From positions 3,350,501 through 3,414,500 of the forward strand of contig NZ_JADBEG010000001.1 in NCBI RefSeq assembly GCF_014873755.1: a DNA stretch of 64,000 nt, read 5' to 3'. This DNA is from Amycolatopsis lexingtonensis. Its GTDB lineage: Bacteria > Actinomycetota > Actinomycetes > Mycobacteriales > Pseudonocardiaceae. Each line of letters opens with the position of its first letter. Position 1 is the stretch's first letter. Positions 9,198-18,735 of this stretch are shown here, one piece after another. The notes beneath the pieces are model-generated. The model had not been told where the DNA came from, searched no databases, and saw nothing but the letters and a program-made list of their open reading frames with translations. The translations under genes and the position numbers were made by a program.

Positions 9198-10412
9198 TCA
9201 TGGGCTTCTCCTGTCGGTTTCTTGACGGGCCGCGTGGCCGGTGGGGAGGTTGTCCGGCGGCTCGACCCGCAGCGCCTTCGCGATGGGGACGTCGGTCGAG
9301 GAGTGCAGCACGATCGACAGCGCGATCGTCACGGCGACCAGGTCGAACACCAGCTCGCTGTCCGGGATGCCGGACTGCAGCGCCAACAGGCCGTAGACCA
9401 CCGAGGCGAACCCCTTCGGCCCGAACCACGCGGCGGTCGACCGTTCCCGCCCGGACATCGGGGTGCGCAGCAGCGACAGCAGCACCGCGGCCGGCCGCAC
9501 CAGCACGATCGCCAGCACCGCGACGATCCACGCGCCGACGCTCAGGTGCGACAGCCGATCCGGGGTGATCAGGGCGCCGAACACCAGCAGCGCGGCGAAC
9601 TTCGTGATCTCCGAGAGCAGGTCGCCCAGCGGCTCGAAGTGCTCGGCGGCGAGCCGGTCCATCGTCGCGAGGGTCGAGCCGGCGGCGAACGCGGCCAGGT
9701 ACGGGTTCGCGTGGGTGAGGTGACAGCCCGCGTAGAGCATCACCGCGATCGCGAGCGGCCCGAGCGCCTGCAGCCGCGGCTCGGCGGTGAGGATCTTCAG
9801 CCGCCACGCCAAGCACACCAGTGCGGGCACGGCGACGCCGAGCACCAGGCCGAGCACGAGTTCGAGCGCGACGGTGCCCAGATCGGACTCGGTGTGCGCG
9901 GCGGTGGCCAGGAAGATCAGCACGAACGGCAGCGCCAGGCCGTCGTTGAGGCCGGACTCGACGTTGAGCAGCCGCCGCAGCCGCAGCGGGACGTCGTCGC
10001 GCCCGACGATCGCCGCGGCGAACACCGGGTCGGTCGGCGACAGGATCGCCCCGACCAGCAGCGCGGTCGGCCAGTCCAGCCCGACCAGGAAGTGTGCGGG
10101 CACGGCGACGCCGATCATGGTCAGCGGCATCCCCAGCCCGAGCGCCCGGCCCGAGAGCCGCCAGCCCTCCCGCAGCGCGGGCAGGCTCGCGCGCTGACCG
10201 TCGGTGAAAAGCACGGTGAACAACGCGATGTCCGCCAGCGCGGTCACCAGCGGATCGCGGGGGTGGATCTCGACCAGCCCGAACCCGCCCTGCCCGATCA
10301 GGGCACCGGCCAGCAGGAACAGCAGCGCGGTCGAGAGGATCGTGCGGGCAGCGACCCCGGACAGCGACACGCTGACCAGCAGCACGACGCCGAACGCCAA
10401 GATGAGCGCCAT
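9198..10412 (-). CDS. Cation:proton antiporter, NhaP/CPA1 type
   Basis: 404 residues from ATG 10412, preceded by GGGAG. Roughly 12 hydrophobic segments. The CPA1 core signature is visible as GAILSPTDPVFAAAIVG followed by LRRLLNVESGLNDGLALPFVL, where the ND pair carries ion coupling. A later segment, AWFGPKGFASVVYGLLAL, is also typical of NhaP proteins. The C-terminus is short, without a TrkA-C domain, which leaves the separate CBS protein downstream as a candidate regulator. First gene of a three-gene ion-transport operon. Expected role: Na+(or K+)/H+ exchange at the plasma membrane. Confidence 0.9.
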   Translation of the reverse strand: MALILAFGVVLLVSVSLSGVAARTILSTALLFLLAGALIGQGGFGLVEIHPRDPLVTALADIALFTVLFTDGQRASLPALREGWRLSGRALGLGMPLTMIGVAVPAHFLVGLDWPTALLVGAILSPTDPVFAAAIVGRDDVPLRLRRLLNVESGLNDGLALPFVLIFLATAAHTESDLGTVALELVLGLVLGVAVPALVCLAWRLKILTAEPRLQALGPLAIAVMLYAGCHLTHANPYLAAFAAGSTLATMDRLAAEHFEPLGDLLSEITKFAALLVFGALITPDRLSHLSVGAWIVAVLAIVLVRPAAVLLSLLRTPMSGRERSTAAWFGPKGFASVVYGLLALQSGIPDSELVFDLVAVTIALSIVLHSSTDVPIAKALRVEPPDNLPTGHAARQETDRRSP

Positions 10413-10539
10413 CGGACTCCCACGTTCGGTCCAACCGCCCGCCGCCCAGGCCGGGCACGGGCAGGCCGACCAGACTTCCCGGCACTCCTCGCGTAAAGAT
10501 GCCGCAAAGACGGCTCCGGCGCAAACCGGATGACGCCGG

Positions 10540-11118
10540 TCAGTTCGCGGGTTGCCGATCCCCGGCGAGCGACAACAAGGACATCCCGGCGGCAACGCCG
10601 ACCATCGTGAACACGCCACGCGGCCAGAAGATGTGACTGTCCAAAAACGACACGCTCGAGAGCAGGAGAACCACGGCACCCGGCGCCGCCCGCCACCGCT
10701 CCCGCAGGGCGGCCGCGGCCACGATGAAGACGCCGGCGGCGAGGAAGCAGCCCGCACCGAGGTACCCGAGCAGGTCCCCGATCTCGAAGACGGCACCGAC
10801 GACCGGCGTGGCCCCGTGCTGGGCGCGCACCACCGTTCCCGCCCCGATCCCCGCGACGGCGTCGAGACCGCCGTAGAACGCCGCGAACCCGAACGCGGCC
10901 AGCCGCCCGGGCCACCGGAGCCAGGGCGGCGCCGAAGTGAGCAAGAGCCACTGCGCCACGGCGAGCAGGGGGAAGACCGGGAGCAGGATGACGTGCAGCG
11001 TGACCCACCAGGAGGCGGTAGCCGCGTCGAGCTGCCCGGGATGCACCGCGCCGAAGCCCGCGAGCAGGAGTCCCGGCACCGCGAAGAAGACGGCGCGCTG
11101 CCACCGTGACCCGATCAC
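10540..11118 (-). CDS. Hypothetical integral membrane protein
   Basis: 192 residues, strongly hydrophobic with about six membrane segments and short loops, starting MIGSRWQRAVFFAVPGLLL. No charged catalytic motif and no family I can name. It stands alone, 127 bases upstream of the NhaP gene on the same strand and divergent from the APC permease gene. The intergenic stretch to NhaP allows a separate promoter for that operon. Confidence 0.7.
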   Translation of the reverse strand: MIGSRWQRAVFFAVPGLLLAGFGAVHPGQLDAATASWWVTLHVILLPVFPLLAVAQWLLLTSAPPWLRWPGRLAAFGFAAFYGGLDAVAGIGAGTVVRAQHGATPVVGAVFEIGDLLGYLGAGCFLAAGVFIVAAAALRERWRAAPGAVVLLLSSVSFLDSHIFWPRGVFTMVGVAAGMSLLSLAGDRQPAN

Positions 11119-11250
11119 CGGGCGACCATAGCCCGCTCAGTGGGCGATCGAGCGGGCGACGAGATTAGAGAACCCTTACGTCCGTGCACCGGGTCTGTCA
11201 GGGTGTCCGTCGGAACCGGCTCGACACCGATCGACGGAGGTAGCTCGACC

Positions 11251-12642
11251 TTGGCCCCGACCGCCACCGCACCACGACGGGCGACCAGCAGGCCGATGCT
11301 GTTGTTCGCGTTCGCCTTCGCCGTGATGGCCGACCCGGTCTCCTCGGTCGCCTACGCCATCGAAGCCGCCCTCCGCGCCTTGCACGGCGACCTCGCCCTG
11401 CTGCTCCCGACGATGGCGCTGGTCGTGGCGATCGTCGTCGTCGTGATCGTCAACTACCACCAGCTCGTCGCCCGCTACCCCCAGGGCGGCGGCGCCGCGG
11501 CCGCCACCGGCGAGGCGTTCGGCGAGGCCGGCGCGTTCATCCCGATCGGCGCCCTGATCGTCGACTTCGTCCTGACCATCGCCATCAGCTCGGCCGCCGG
11601 CGCGTCCGCGGTCATCGCGTTCTTCCCGGCCCTGGCCGGGCTGCGGATCCCGATCGCGCTGCTGCTGGTCGCCGGGGTCGCTGGCGGCACCTGGTTCGGG
11701 CACTTGGGCCGCACGGTGTTCGCGGTGATGACCGTCACCTTCATCGCCCTGGCCGTCGCCGTGCTGGTCTCCGGCCTCTTCGTCACCCCGCACCCGGCCG
11801 GGGTCACCACCGCCGATCCCGGGCACGCGCCGCCGCTCGCGGTCGCGCTCGCCTTCCCGGTCGCCATGGCGCTGGCCACCGGGATCGAGGCGCCGTCGTC
11901 GGCGATCGCGCAGCTCGGCCAGCTCGACGACCCCGGCCGCCGCCGGTTCGGCCGGGTCACGCTGTGGCTCACCCTCGGCGTCGTCGGCACGATCACCCTC
12001 GGCCTGACGGCACAGGCGGTGCGCCTCGGCATCGGCGTCCCGCACGAGGACACCACGCAGATCGCCGAGCTCGCCCGCGCCGCCACCGCGACGCCGGTGT
12101 TCGCCGCGTTCCAGTTCACCACCGCGCTCCTGCTGCTGTCGGCGGCGAGCTCGTCGTTCCAGGCCGGACCGGGGTTGTTCAAGGCCCTCGCCCGACACCG
12201 CCACCCGGACGGCTCGACGACCGGCATCCTGCCCGCGTGGCTCGGCCGCACCAACAGCCACCACACGCCGTACTGGGGCGTGGTGGTTTTCATGCTGGCC
12301 GCCGGCGTGGTCACCGCCGCGGCCGGCGGACGAGACCAGGAGCTCGTGCTGTTCTACGCCGCGTCGGTGTTCGTCAGCTTCCTCGCCGGTCTCGTCGCGA
12401 TGGCCCGGTTTTCCTGGCACGAGCGCAGGTTTGTTTTCCTCGCGATCAACGTGGTCGGCGCCGCCGCGGTCGGGTTCACGCTGGTGGTCAACCTGACCCG
12501 GGGCGACCCGATCATCTCGATCGCCGCCGCGCTGCTCATCGCCGCCGCGCTCTACGCGCTGTGGGTCCACTCTGGACGGCCGCGCGGGATCCGCAATGTC
12601 GCCGCCGAAGCCGAACACGAAGAACACGGGACCGTCCACTGA
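11251..12642 (+). CDS. APC-superfamily amino acid permease-like transporter
   Basis: 463 residues from a TTG at 11251, with GGAGG at 11236-11240. The frame is open further upstream but that part is not hydrophobic. About 12 membrane segments. The first helix contains FAFAVMADPVSSVAYAIEAA, and VVIVNYHQLVARYPQGGG fits the conserved loop of APC transporters (related to KUP/YdaO-linked types). It ends with a charged cytoplasmic tail (HEEHGTVH). Substrate unknown; amino acids or K+ are plausible. It converges on the AsnC gene. Confidence 0.83.
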   Translation: MAPTATAPRRATSRPMLLFAFAFAVMADPVSSVAYAIEAALRALHGDLALLLPTMALVVAIVVVVIVNYHQLVARYPQGGGAAAATGEAFGEAGAFIPIGALIVDFVLTIAISSAAGASAVIAFFPALAGLRIPIALLLVAGVAGGTWFGHLGRTVFAVMTVTFIALAVAVLVSGLFVTPHPAGVTTADPGHAPPLAVALAFPVAMALATGIEAPSSAIAQLGQLDDPGRRRFGRVTLWLTLGVVGTITLGLTAQAVRLGIGVPHEDTTQIAELARAATATPVFAAFQFTTALLLLSAASSSFQAGPGLFKALARHRHPDGSTTGILPAWLGRTNSHHTPYWGVVVFMLAAGVVTAAAGGRDQELVLFYAASVFVSFLAGLVAMARFSWHERRFVFLAINVVGAAAVGFTLVVNLTRGDPIISIAAALLIAAALYALWVHSGRPRGIRNVAAEAEHEEHGTVH

Positions 12643-12784
12643 GGCCAGGAAACCCGAACACCGCATCGCCGCGGTCATCAGCGGCGCGGCGAAGGTGTAG
12701 CGGGCGAACCGCTCGCGTGACCGGCCCTGCGGATGTCAGGCCGTCGTCACCCTCGGGACGTCCGATGTGTACACGACTCGGTAG

Positions 12785-13750
12785 TCAGCCCCGGCTGACG
12801 GCCCGCTTGACCGTCTTGATCACCGGTGCGGTCTCGACGTGTGTGATGGCCGGCAGCTCGGCCACCCGCGTCGTCAGGTACCGGTACAACGCTCGCTGGT
12901 CCGCGCACACCACGCTCCCGTACAGGTTCGTCGGCCCGGTCGTCGCGGCGGCGAACGCGATCTCCGGATGCCCGGCCAGCGCCTCGCCCGCCTCCTCCAG
13001 ATAAGCGGGGGCGACCGAGAGCCAGAGCAGGGTTCGCGGGCCCACGCCGAACAGGCGCACGTCGACGTCGATGTCCAGGTACAGCACGCCGCGCTCGCGC
13101 AGCTCGGTCATCCGGCGCCGGACCGTCGTCGGCGACCAGCCGGTCACCGTGGCCAGCTGCTCGAGCTCGGCGCGGCCGTCGGTGGCCAGCGCGGCGAGGA
13201 GCTTGCGATCCCCGTCGTCGAGCCTCACCGGTCCCGGCCGGTGGGGCACCGGGAGCGGGCGCAGCCGTTCGATCGCCGCCTCGTCCAGCGACCCGAGCTT
13301 GGCGACCAGGCTGTCCGGGCCGCCGTAGAACGCGTGCAGCACGGAGTGCGCCGTCACTCCCTCCACGCGCGGGGTGCGCGGGAGCTTGGCCAGCAGCAGC
13401 GCCTCGCTGTCGGCCTCGCTCTCGGTGCGGACCGTGCAGGTGATTTCCGTGCCCCCGGAGGTGATGCTCACCCAGGACGTGTCGGGGCGCTGGGCCAGCG
13501 CCTCGGCGACCGGGACCGACGCGGCGGGCGCGCAGCGCACCCGCAGGAACCACAGCACCGCGCCCAGCGCGGTCGGGTCGACGCCGCCGAGCACCCGCAC
13601 CGCTCCCGCCGACCGCAACCGGGCGTAGCGGCGGGCGATGGTGCGATCCGACACGCCGAGCACCTCGGCGATCACGCTGAACGGCGCCCTGCCGTTGACC
13701 TGCAGGGCGTGCGCCAGCCGGCGATCCAGCTCGTCGTAGTCGGATTCCAC
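12785..13750 (-). CDS. Lrp/AsnC-family regulator with two HTH-ligand modules
   Basis: About 321 residues if the GTG at 13750 is used. A TTG at 13786 would add 12. The first HTH (LDRRLAHALQVNGRAPFSVIA…VSDRTIARR) and a second HTH (DDGDRKLLAALATDGRAELEQLA…SPTTVRRR) are each followed by an AsnC-type ligand domain, so the protein is a tandem duplication of the usual ~150-residue unit. It is divergent from the FAD monooxygenase at 13867 with a ~115-base spacer holding a direct repeat ATCGACG…ATCGACG near 13763-13784. It probably regulates itself and that gene. Effector unknown. Confidence 0.85.
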   Translation of the reverse strand: MESDYDELDRRLAHALQVNGRAPFSVIAEVLGVSDRTIARRYARLRSAGAVRVLGGVDPTALGAVLWFLRVRCAPAASVPVAEALAQRPDTSWVSITSGGTEITCTVRTESEADSEALLLAKLPRTPRVEGVTAHSVLHAFYGGPDSLVAKLGSLDEAAIERLRPLPVPHRPGPVRLDDGDRKLLAALATDGRAELEQLATVTGWSPTTVRRRMTELRERGVLYLDIDVDVRLFGVGPRTLLWLSVAPAYLEEAGEALAGHPEIAFAAATTGPTNLYGSVVCADQRALYRYLTTRVAELPAITHVETAPVIKTVKRAVSRG

Positions 13751-13866
13751 CGTTCCGAACGTAATCGACGTCGGATATCGACGCAATCAACCCTGGTTCT
13801 GGCGCGACCGGCTCGGCAAGCGGGAGCGTCGCTCTCGTCCTGATCGACACCACCAGGGGAGAAACC

Positions 13867-15306
13867 ATGGACACCGAAGTGCTCATCGTCGGCGCGGGCC
13901 CGACCGGCCTGACACTGGCCAACGAACTGCGGCTGGCGGGGGTGCCCGCCGTGCTGGTCGACAAGCTGCCCGAGCGCAGCACGCTGTCGAAGGCGGGCGG
14001 CGTGCAGTCCCGCACGCAGGAGGCGTTCGACCAGCGCGGTCTGCTGGAACCGTTGCTGGCCAACGGAAATCACCCCATCGGCACCGCGCACTTCGCCAGT
14101 ATCACGCTGCCGCTCACCCGGGGCCGGCACCGGCACCCGTGGCGGTCCATCCCGCAGGTGGAGATCGAGGGATTCCTCGTGCGGCACCTGGCCGCACAAG
14201 ACGTCCACGTCCGGCGCGACCGCGAACTGACCGGCATCACCCAGGATGCGGACGGGGTCACCGCGACCTTCGCGAACGGCGACGTCGTCCGCTCCCGTTA
14301 CCTGGTCGCCGCCGACGGCGGCCGCAGCACGGTGCGGTCGCTGCTGAACGCGGAGTTCCCCGGCCGGCCGGGCACGATGACCACCGTCGCCGCCGACGTG
14401 CGGTTGGCCGGCGACGTCCAGGCGATGACGCACGCCCGGAGCGAGGACGGGCAGTGGGCGTCGGTGTTCCCGCTCGGCACCGATCCGCAGGGCCGGCCGC
14501 TTCGCCGGCTCGCGCTGGGCGGGCCGGGCCGGTCACTCCCCCGCGACGTCCCGGTCACCGAGGACGAGATCCGCGAAGGTCTGCGCGCCGTCTTCGGTGA
14601 CCGGGTGCGGCTGCTCGAACTGCGCTACGCCCGCCGCATCACCAACGCGGCCCGGCAGGCGGCCCGGTACCGGCACGGGCGGGTGTTCCTGGCGGGCGAC
14701 GCCGCCCACGTCCACCTCCCGATCGGCGCGCAGGGCATGAACACCGGCATCCAGGACGCGCTGAACCTCGGCTGGAAACTCGCTGCCGCGGTGCACGGCT
14801 GGGCCCCCGCGCACCTGCTCGACACCTACCACGCCGAACGCCATCCCGTCGCGGCCGCCGTGCTGCGCAACGTCCAGGCGCAGAGCCTGCTGATGGACCA
14901 GCAGGGCACCGGCGACCCGGATCTGACGGCCGTCAAGGAACTGTTCGCGGCCCTGACGCGACTGCGGGAGGTGCAGTACCACCTCGACGACATGCTGTCC
15001 GGGATGGGCATCCGCTACCCCGTGCCGGGCGCCGAGGGGCAGCCGCTCCTCGGCCTGCCCGCGCCGGACGTCGATCTCGGCCCGGTCCGCTCGCACGAGC
15101 TGCTCCGGCGCGGACGCGGCGTCCTGATCGATCCGGCCGGCAGGTTCGCCGAGGTCGCCGCCCGCTGGCAGGACCGCGTGGACCGCGCGGGCCAGGGCGC
15201 CGACGCCGAGCCGATGCTCATCCGGCCGGACGGCTACGTGTGCTGGGCAGGCAAACCGGACGACCTCGAACCGGCGCTCGGCCACTGGTTCGGCGAACCC
15301 TGCTGA
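13867..15306 (+). CDS. FAD-dependent aromatic monooxygenase (PheA/TfdB type)
   Basis: 479 residues, ATG after GGGGAG. The FAD-binding N-terminus is LIVGAGPTGLTLANELRLAG (GxGxxG, residues ~6-25). The mid-protein DG motif is YLVAADGGRSTVR, and the GD motif is RVFLAGDAAHVHLPIGAQGMNTGIQDA. These are the three hallmarks of class A flavoprotein hydroxylases such as phenol or polyketide aromatic hydroxylases. It lacks a full thioredoxin-like C-terminal domain. It hydroxylates an unknown aromatic substrate with NAD(P)H and O2. Divergent from the AsnC-type regulator. Confidence 0.9.
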   Translation: MDTEVLIVGAGPTGLTLANELRLAGVPAVLVDKLPERSTLSKAGGVQSRTQEAFDQRGLLEPLLANGNHPIGTAHFASITLPLTRGRHRHPWRSIPQVEIEGFLVRHLAAQDVHVRRDRELTGITQDADGVTATFANGDVVRSRYLVAADGGRSTVRSLLNAEFPGRPGTMTTVAADVRLAGDVQAMTHARSEDGQWASVFPLGTDPQGRPLRRLALGGPGRSLPRDVPVTEDEIREGLRAVFGDRVRLLELRYARRITNAARQAARYRHGRVFLAGDAAHVHLPIGAQGMNTGIQDALNLGWKLAAAVHGWAPAHLLDTYHAERHPVAAAVLRNVQAQSLLMDQQGTGDPDLTAVKELFAALTRLREVQYHLDDMLSGMGIRYPVPGAEGQPLLGLPAPDVDLGPVRSHELLRRGRGVLIDPAGRFAEVAARWQDRVDRAGQGADAEPMLIRPDGYVCWAGKPDDLEPALGHWFGEPC

Positions 15307-15330
15307 TCGGCGGCGCCCGGCCGGTGGCCC

Positions 15331-16317
15331 TCAGGGAGTCTCTTCGCGCAAGGCGGCGGCCATCCATTCCTGGACCGCCGCCGTCTTGTCCGGGTCCGGC
15401 TTGGGCGTGCCGTTGATCGTCGCCACGAGCGTGCTGTACCTGACCATCAGGTTCGTCCCGGTCAGCCTCGCTCGCATCTGCGCCGACCTGGTCCGGTCGA
15501 AGCCGGCCATGGTGCGGCGGGCCTTGGCGATGTCGTGGTCGCCGGTCATGGCCGCGACGAAACCGGCCGAGTCGGCCGCCATCCGCTCGGCGATGTCCCT
15601 GGCCTGCGGGGAATCCGCCGGTACGCCTGCCTGCTGTGCCGCCTGCGCCTCCAGGTAGAGCGCGCGCTGCCGCTCGGCGCGGGCCAGCATCTCCGGTGTG
15701 GCCATCAGCTTGCCCTGCTCGGTGCCGAAGGCGCGGTGGAAGTAGGTCCGCAGCTCCGTGCGGAACTGGTCGTCCCGCACGATTTCGGCGAGCTCGATCC
15801 ACGCCTCGAGCTGCTCGGTGGACGGCTCCTCCGGCAGGTGCGGCCGCCGGCTGCGCAGCAGTTCCAGGTAGCCGGGGTGGACGTCCACGCCGTCGGTCAC
15901 GAAGTCCCAGAACCGGCTGATGAGCCGGTCGCGGTCGTCGTCGGACATCGAGACGAGCTTGTGCATCAAGCTCACCTGTTCCGTCGTGGTGTGCTGCCGC
16001 ACGATGGTCCGCAGCACGGCGCGGCGCGCGTGGAACTGCCGCAGCTGGTCCTCGACCAGCCGCAGGTGCCTGACGGCCAGCTCCCGCAGGGTGCTTTCCT
16101 CGGCCAGCACCCGGCGGATGTCGTCCAGGCCGGCGCCGAGGTCGCGCAGGGTGCGCACGAGTTCGAGCCGGGCGATGGCGTGCACGTCGTACTGCCGGAA
16201 GCCGCCCTCGGTGAGACCGGTCGGCGGCACGACGCCCTCGTCGGCGTAGAACCTGATCGCGCTCACACTCAGGCCGGTGCGGCGGGCGACGTCGCCGATG
16301 GGGTAGAGCTCGTTCAT
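15331..16317 (-). CDS. MerR-family transcriptional regulator
   Basis: 328 residues from ATG 16317. The N-terminal winged HTH reads YPIGDVARRTGLSVSAIRFYADEGVV…FRQYDVHAIARLELVRTLRDLG, a clear MerR domain. A long helical C-terminal part (residues ~120-328) without the cysteines of metal sensors points to an organic or TipAS-like ligand, or to protein partners. The upstream small membrane-protein gene ends 34 bases before it on the same strand, so the two may share a transcript. Confidence 0.88.
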   Translation of the reverse strand: MNELYPIGDVARRTGLSVSAIRFYADEGVVPPTGLTEGGFRQYDVHAIARLELVRTLRDLGAGLDDIRRVLAEESTLRELAVRHLRLVEDQLRQFHARRAVLRTIVRQHTTTEQVSLMHKLVSMSDDDRDRLISRFWDFVTDGVDVHPGYLELLRSRRPHLPEEPSTEQLEAWIELAEIVRDDQFRTELRTYFHRAFGTEQGKLMATPEMLARAERQRALYLEAQAAQQAGVPADSPQARDIAERMAADSAGFVAAMTGDHDIAKARRTMAGFDRTRSAQMRARLTGTNLMVRYSTLVATINGTPKPDPDKTAAVQEWMAAALREETP

Positions 16318-16351
16318 ACCCGCCACTATGCGACCTCGACCGGCTTGAGAA

Positions 16352-16759
16352 TCAAGGCCTGGCACGGGTCGTCGCGATCATGCCGCCCGCCGCACCCGCC
16401 AGTGCGCCGAGGAGCGTGGTGACCAGCACCAGGGACACCCCGATTCCCAGCCAGGTCAGCGCCGCCGGCCCGGTGCCGTTGACGAGGGTGTAGAGCACCG
16501 TCAGCAGGAACACGACGACGTGGCCGGTCAGCGCGGTCACCGCGCCGGTCTTGACGGCCGGCTCGAGACCGCCACACCGGGCGGCCAGGAACCCGGCCCC
16601 GACGTAGTAGGGGAAGAACAGGACGACCACGATCATCGGGCCCGGCGCGTCCCAGTTCCGCATGAGGTACACCGACACCGACATCAAGAACCCGCACAGC
16701 AGTCCGTACGGGTGGATCGCGCGAGACCGACCGCCCGGCTGGGATTCCACAGTCCTCAA
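16352..16759 (-). CDS. Small integral membrane protein (four TM segments)
   Basis: 135 residues with four hydrophobic segments (GLLCGFLMSVSVYLM, MIVVVLFFPYYVGAGFLAA, TGHVVVFLLTVLYTLV, GVSLVLVTTLLGALAGAAGG) and no catalytic motif. Upstream of and close to the MerR gene on the same strand. Divergent from the sigma-factor gene. Function unknown. Confidence 0.7.
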   Translation of the reverse strand: MRTVESQPGGRSRAIHPYGLLCGFLMSVSVYLMRNWDAPGPMIVVVLFFPYYVGAGFLAARCGGLEPAVKTGAVTALTGHVVVFLLTVLYTLVNGTGPAALTWLGIGVSLVLVTTLLGALAGAAGGMIATTRARP

Positions 16760-16865
16760 GTCGCCAGCGCGAAGCGCCCTGTTACCACCGGCTTCACCGA
16801 TGAGGAATCCGTTGCCCCGTCGTCAGTTCTGGTACCCCCCTCGCACCGTGGAAGGATCGACGACC

Positions 16866-17867
16866 ATGACCGACGCCAGGCCGCTGGGCACCGACGAGGC
16901 CGCGTTCATCGCGGCGGCCCGCTCGGGCGACACAGCACGGTTCGCCGTCGTCACCGAGCGCCACCGGCGTGCGCTGCAGACGCACTGCTACCGGATGCTC
17001 GCGAACTACGACGACGCCCAGGACCTGACCCAGGAGACGTTCCTGCGGGCGTGGCACAAACGGGAGTCGTTCAAGGGCCACGCCGCGCTACGGACCTGGC
17101 TGTACCGGATCGCGACGAACGCCTGCCTCGACTTCCTCGAGAAACGCAACGACCGCACCCCCGTGCCGGCCGAGCTGCCGGGGACCGAGATTCCTCACCT
17201 GCAGCCGTACCCCGACCTGATGCTCCCCGAAGACCCGCAGGACTCGGTCGTGGCGCGGGAAACGATCGAGCTGGCGTTCATCGTCGCCGTCCAGCGCCTG
17301 CCGCCGCGGCAGCGGGCGGTGTTCATCCTGCGTGACGTCCTCGGCTGGCCGGCGTCGAAGGCCGCCGTCGCCCTCGAGCTGACGGTCGCCTCGGTGACCA
17401 GCGCACTGCAGCGGGCACGCGTGACGATGCGCGAGCAACTGCCCGGCCGCCGCCTCGACTGGCGGAGCCCCGCCACCCACGAGCTGACGAACGCCGAGCG
17501 CGGCGCGGTGAAGTCGTACATCGACGCCCACGAGCGCAACGACCTCGACGCGCTGACGTCCCTGCTGCGCGACGACCTGCGCTTCGCGATGCTGCCCGAT
17601 CCGGGCACCGTGACCACGACGGCTAAGGACGCGGTCGACGGCTGGGTCTCCGGCGGGCTCTTCCAGCCCGGCCACGACGACTGGCGCGGGATCACCACGA
17701 CGGTCAACCGCATGCCCGCCGCCGCGCTGTACCTCCGCACCCCCGACGACCCGCGGTACCGGTTGTTCGCCGTCGCGGTGCTGCACGTCGTCGACGGGCA
17801 GATCGCCGAGCTCACCGGATTCGAAGCCGCCGGCAAACCCTGGCTGGGCCTGCCCCCGGCACTGTGA
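16866..17867 (+). CDS. ECF-type RNA polymerase sigma factor with SnoaL-like C-terminal domain
   Basis: 333 residues, ATG 16866 after GGAAGGA. Region 2 is seen in NYDDAQDLTQETFLRAWHKRESFKGHAALRTWLYRIATNACLD, region 4 in RLPPRQRAVFILRDVLGWPASKAAVALELTVASVTSALQRAR. A third domain (residues ~200-325; YIDAHERNDLDALTSLLRDDLRF) has the SnoaL/NTF2 look found in SigJ/ECF41-like factors, where it modulates activity without a classical anti-sigma. No anti-sigma gene adjoins. Target promoters unknown. Confidence 0.9.
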   Translation: MTDARPLGTDEAAFIAAARSGDTARFAVVTERHRRALQTHCYRMLANYDDAQDLTQETFLRAWHKRESFKGHAALRTWLYRIATNACLDFLEKRNDRTPVPAELPGTEIPHLQPYPDLMLPEDPQDSVVARETIELAFIVAVQRLPPRQRAVFILRDVLGWPASKAAVALELTVASVTSALQRARVTMREQLPGRRLDWRSPATHELTNAERGAVKSYIDAHERNDLDALTSLLRDDLRFAMLPDPGTVTTTAKDAVDGWVSGGLFQPGHDDWRGITTTVNRMPAAALYLRTPDDPRYRLFAVAVLHVVDGQIAELTGFEAAGKPWLGLPPAL

Positions 17868-17879
17868 TCCGGGGGCAGG
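17849..17879. terminator. Hairpin terminator overlapping the sigma-factor stop
   Basis: Perfect 11-base arms CCTGCCCCCGG (17849-17859) and CCGGGGGCAGG (17869-17879) flank the stop codon at the junction of two convergent genes. It could stop transcription from both sides. Confidence 0.65.
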
Positions 17880-17884
17880 CGGCC

Positions 17885-18451
17885 TCATCGCCTCGTCTCG
17901 TACCGGGTCAGGATCGCGCCGCCGGGAAACGCCCGCGTCTCCACCAGGTTCAGGCTCACCCAGCTGTCCAGCGCGGTGAAGAGCGGTGTGCCGCCACCCA
18001 CCAGGGCCGGGTGCGTGACCAGGACGTACTCGTCGATCAGCCCGGCCCGCATGGCCGCCCCGGCGAGCGTCGCGCCGCCGATGCCGATCGGGCCGCCGTC
18101 CCCGGCCTTGAGCCGGGTGATCTCGGTGACCGCGTCGCCGGTGACCAGGCGGGTGTTCCAGTCGACCTGGTCGATCGTCGAGGAGAACACCACTTTCGGT
18201 GTGTCCCGCCAGTTCCGCGCGAACTCGATCTGCGCCGGGGTCGCGCCGGGCTGCTGGTCACCGGTCGGCCAGTAGGAGCTCATCGCCTCCCACAGCTTGC
18301 GCCCGTACAGCGTCAGCTCGTTCGCCCGCTCGTAGTCGAGCCACCACTGGAACAGCTCGTCGCTCGGCGCCCCGCTCCAGCCGATGTCGTCGCCGGTCGC
18401 GGCGATGTAGCCGTCCACGGTCACGTTCATGCCGAAGATCAGTTTCCGCAT
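17885..18451 (-). CDS. Dihydrofolate reductase-family protein (RibD C-terminal fold)
   Basis: 188 residues, ATG 18451 with GGAGG 7 bases upstream. Opens MRKLIFGMNVTVDGYIA and carries the NADPH-binding IGIGGATLAGAAMRAGLIDEYVLVTHPALVGGGTPLF, the hallmark of the RibD_C/YyaP group. The members I know of act as reductases of unknown substrate, not as the housekeeping DHFR. Monocistronic and convergent with the sigma factor. Confidence 0.9.
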   Translation of the reverse strand: MRKLIFGMNVTVDGYIAATGDDIGWSGAPSDELFQWWLDYERANELTLYGRKLWEAMSSYWPTGDQQPGATPAQIEFARNWRDTPKVVFSSTIDQVDWNTRLVTGDAVTEITRLKAGDGGPIGIGGATLAGAAMRAGLIDEYVLVTHPALVGGGTPLFTALDSWVSLNLVETRAFPGGAILTRYETRR

Positions 18452-18735
18452 CGTGCCAGCCTCCTGTGAGTCGATGTCCCCCGTACAGACGGGCGCGGCG
18501 CGAAAACCTGATCGGTGCGCATCCCCCGTGGGGGTGGCCGTGGTCGGCCGTGTCGTCACGACCACGAACGGCGGAGGTTTCACGGCCGGGGAGCCGGAGG
18601 GTGGCACCGAGGGAACGGTGTGCCGGGCTCGCGTAGGGGGCGAGCCCGGCTTCACCGCGCGGGGCCGGCAACGCCCCCAGGCCTTTCCCGTTGGTGACAC
18701 AAGGGTGGCGAGAGATCCACCGGATGAGCTAACCC

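Noticed and set aside
8670..10496. Long plus-strand frame rich in His/Gln/Arg
   Set aside because: Complement of the CBS and NhaP genes; low-complexity translation typical of the antisense of membrane proteins.
11140..11250. Possible riboswitch upstream of the APC permease
   Set aside because: The leader is long enough to hold structure, but I found none of the conserved ydaO/c-di-AMP elements.
12643..12784. Terminator between APC permease and AsnC genes
   Set aside because: Only weak, interrupted inverted repeats are present; nothing clear enough to annotate.
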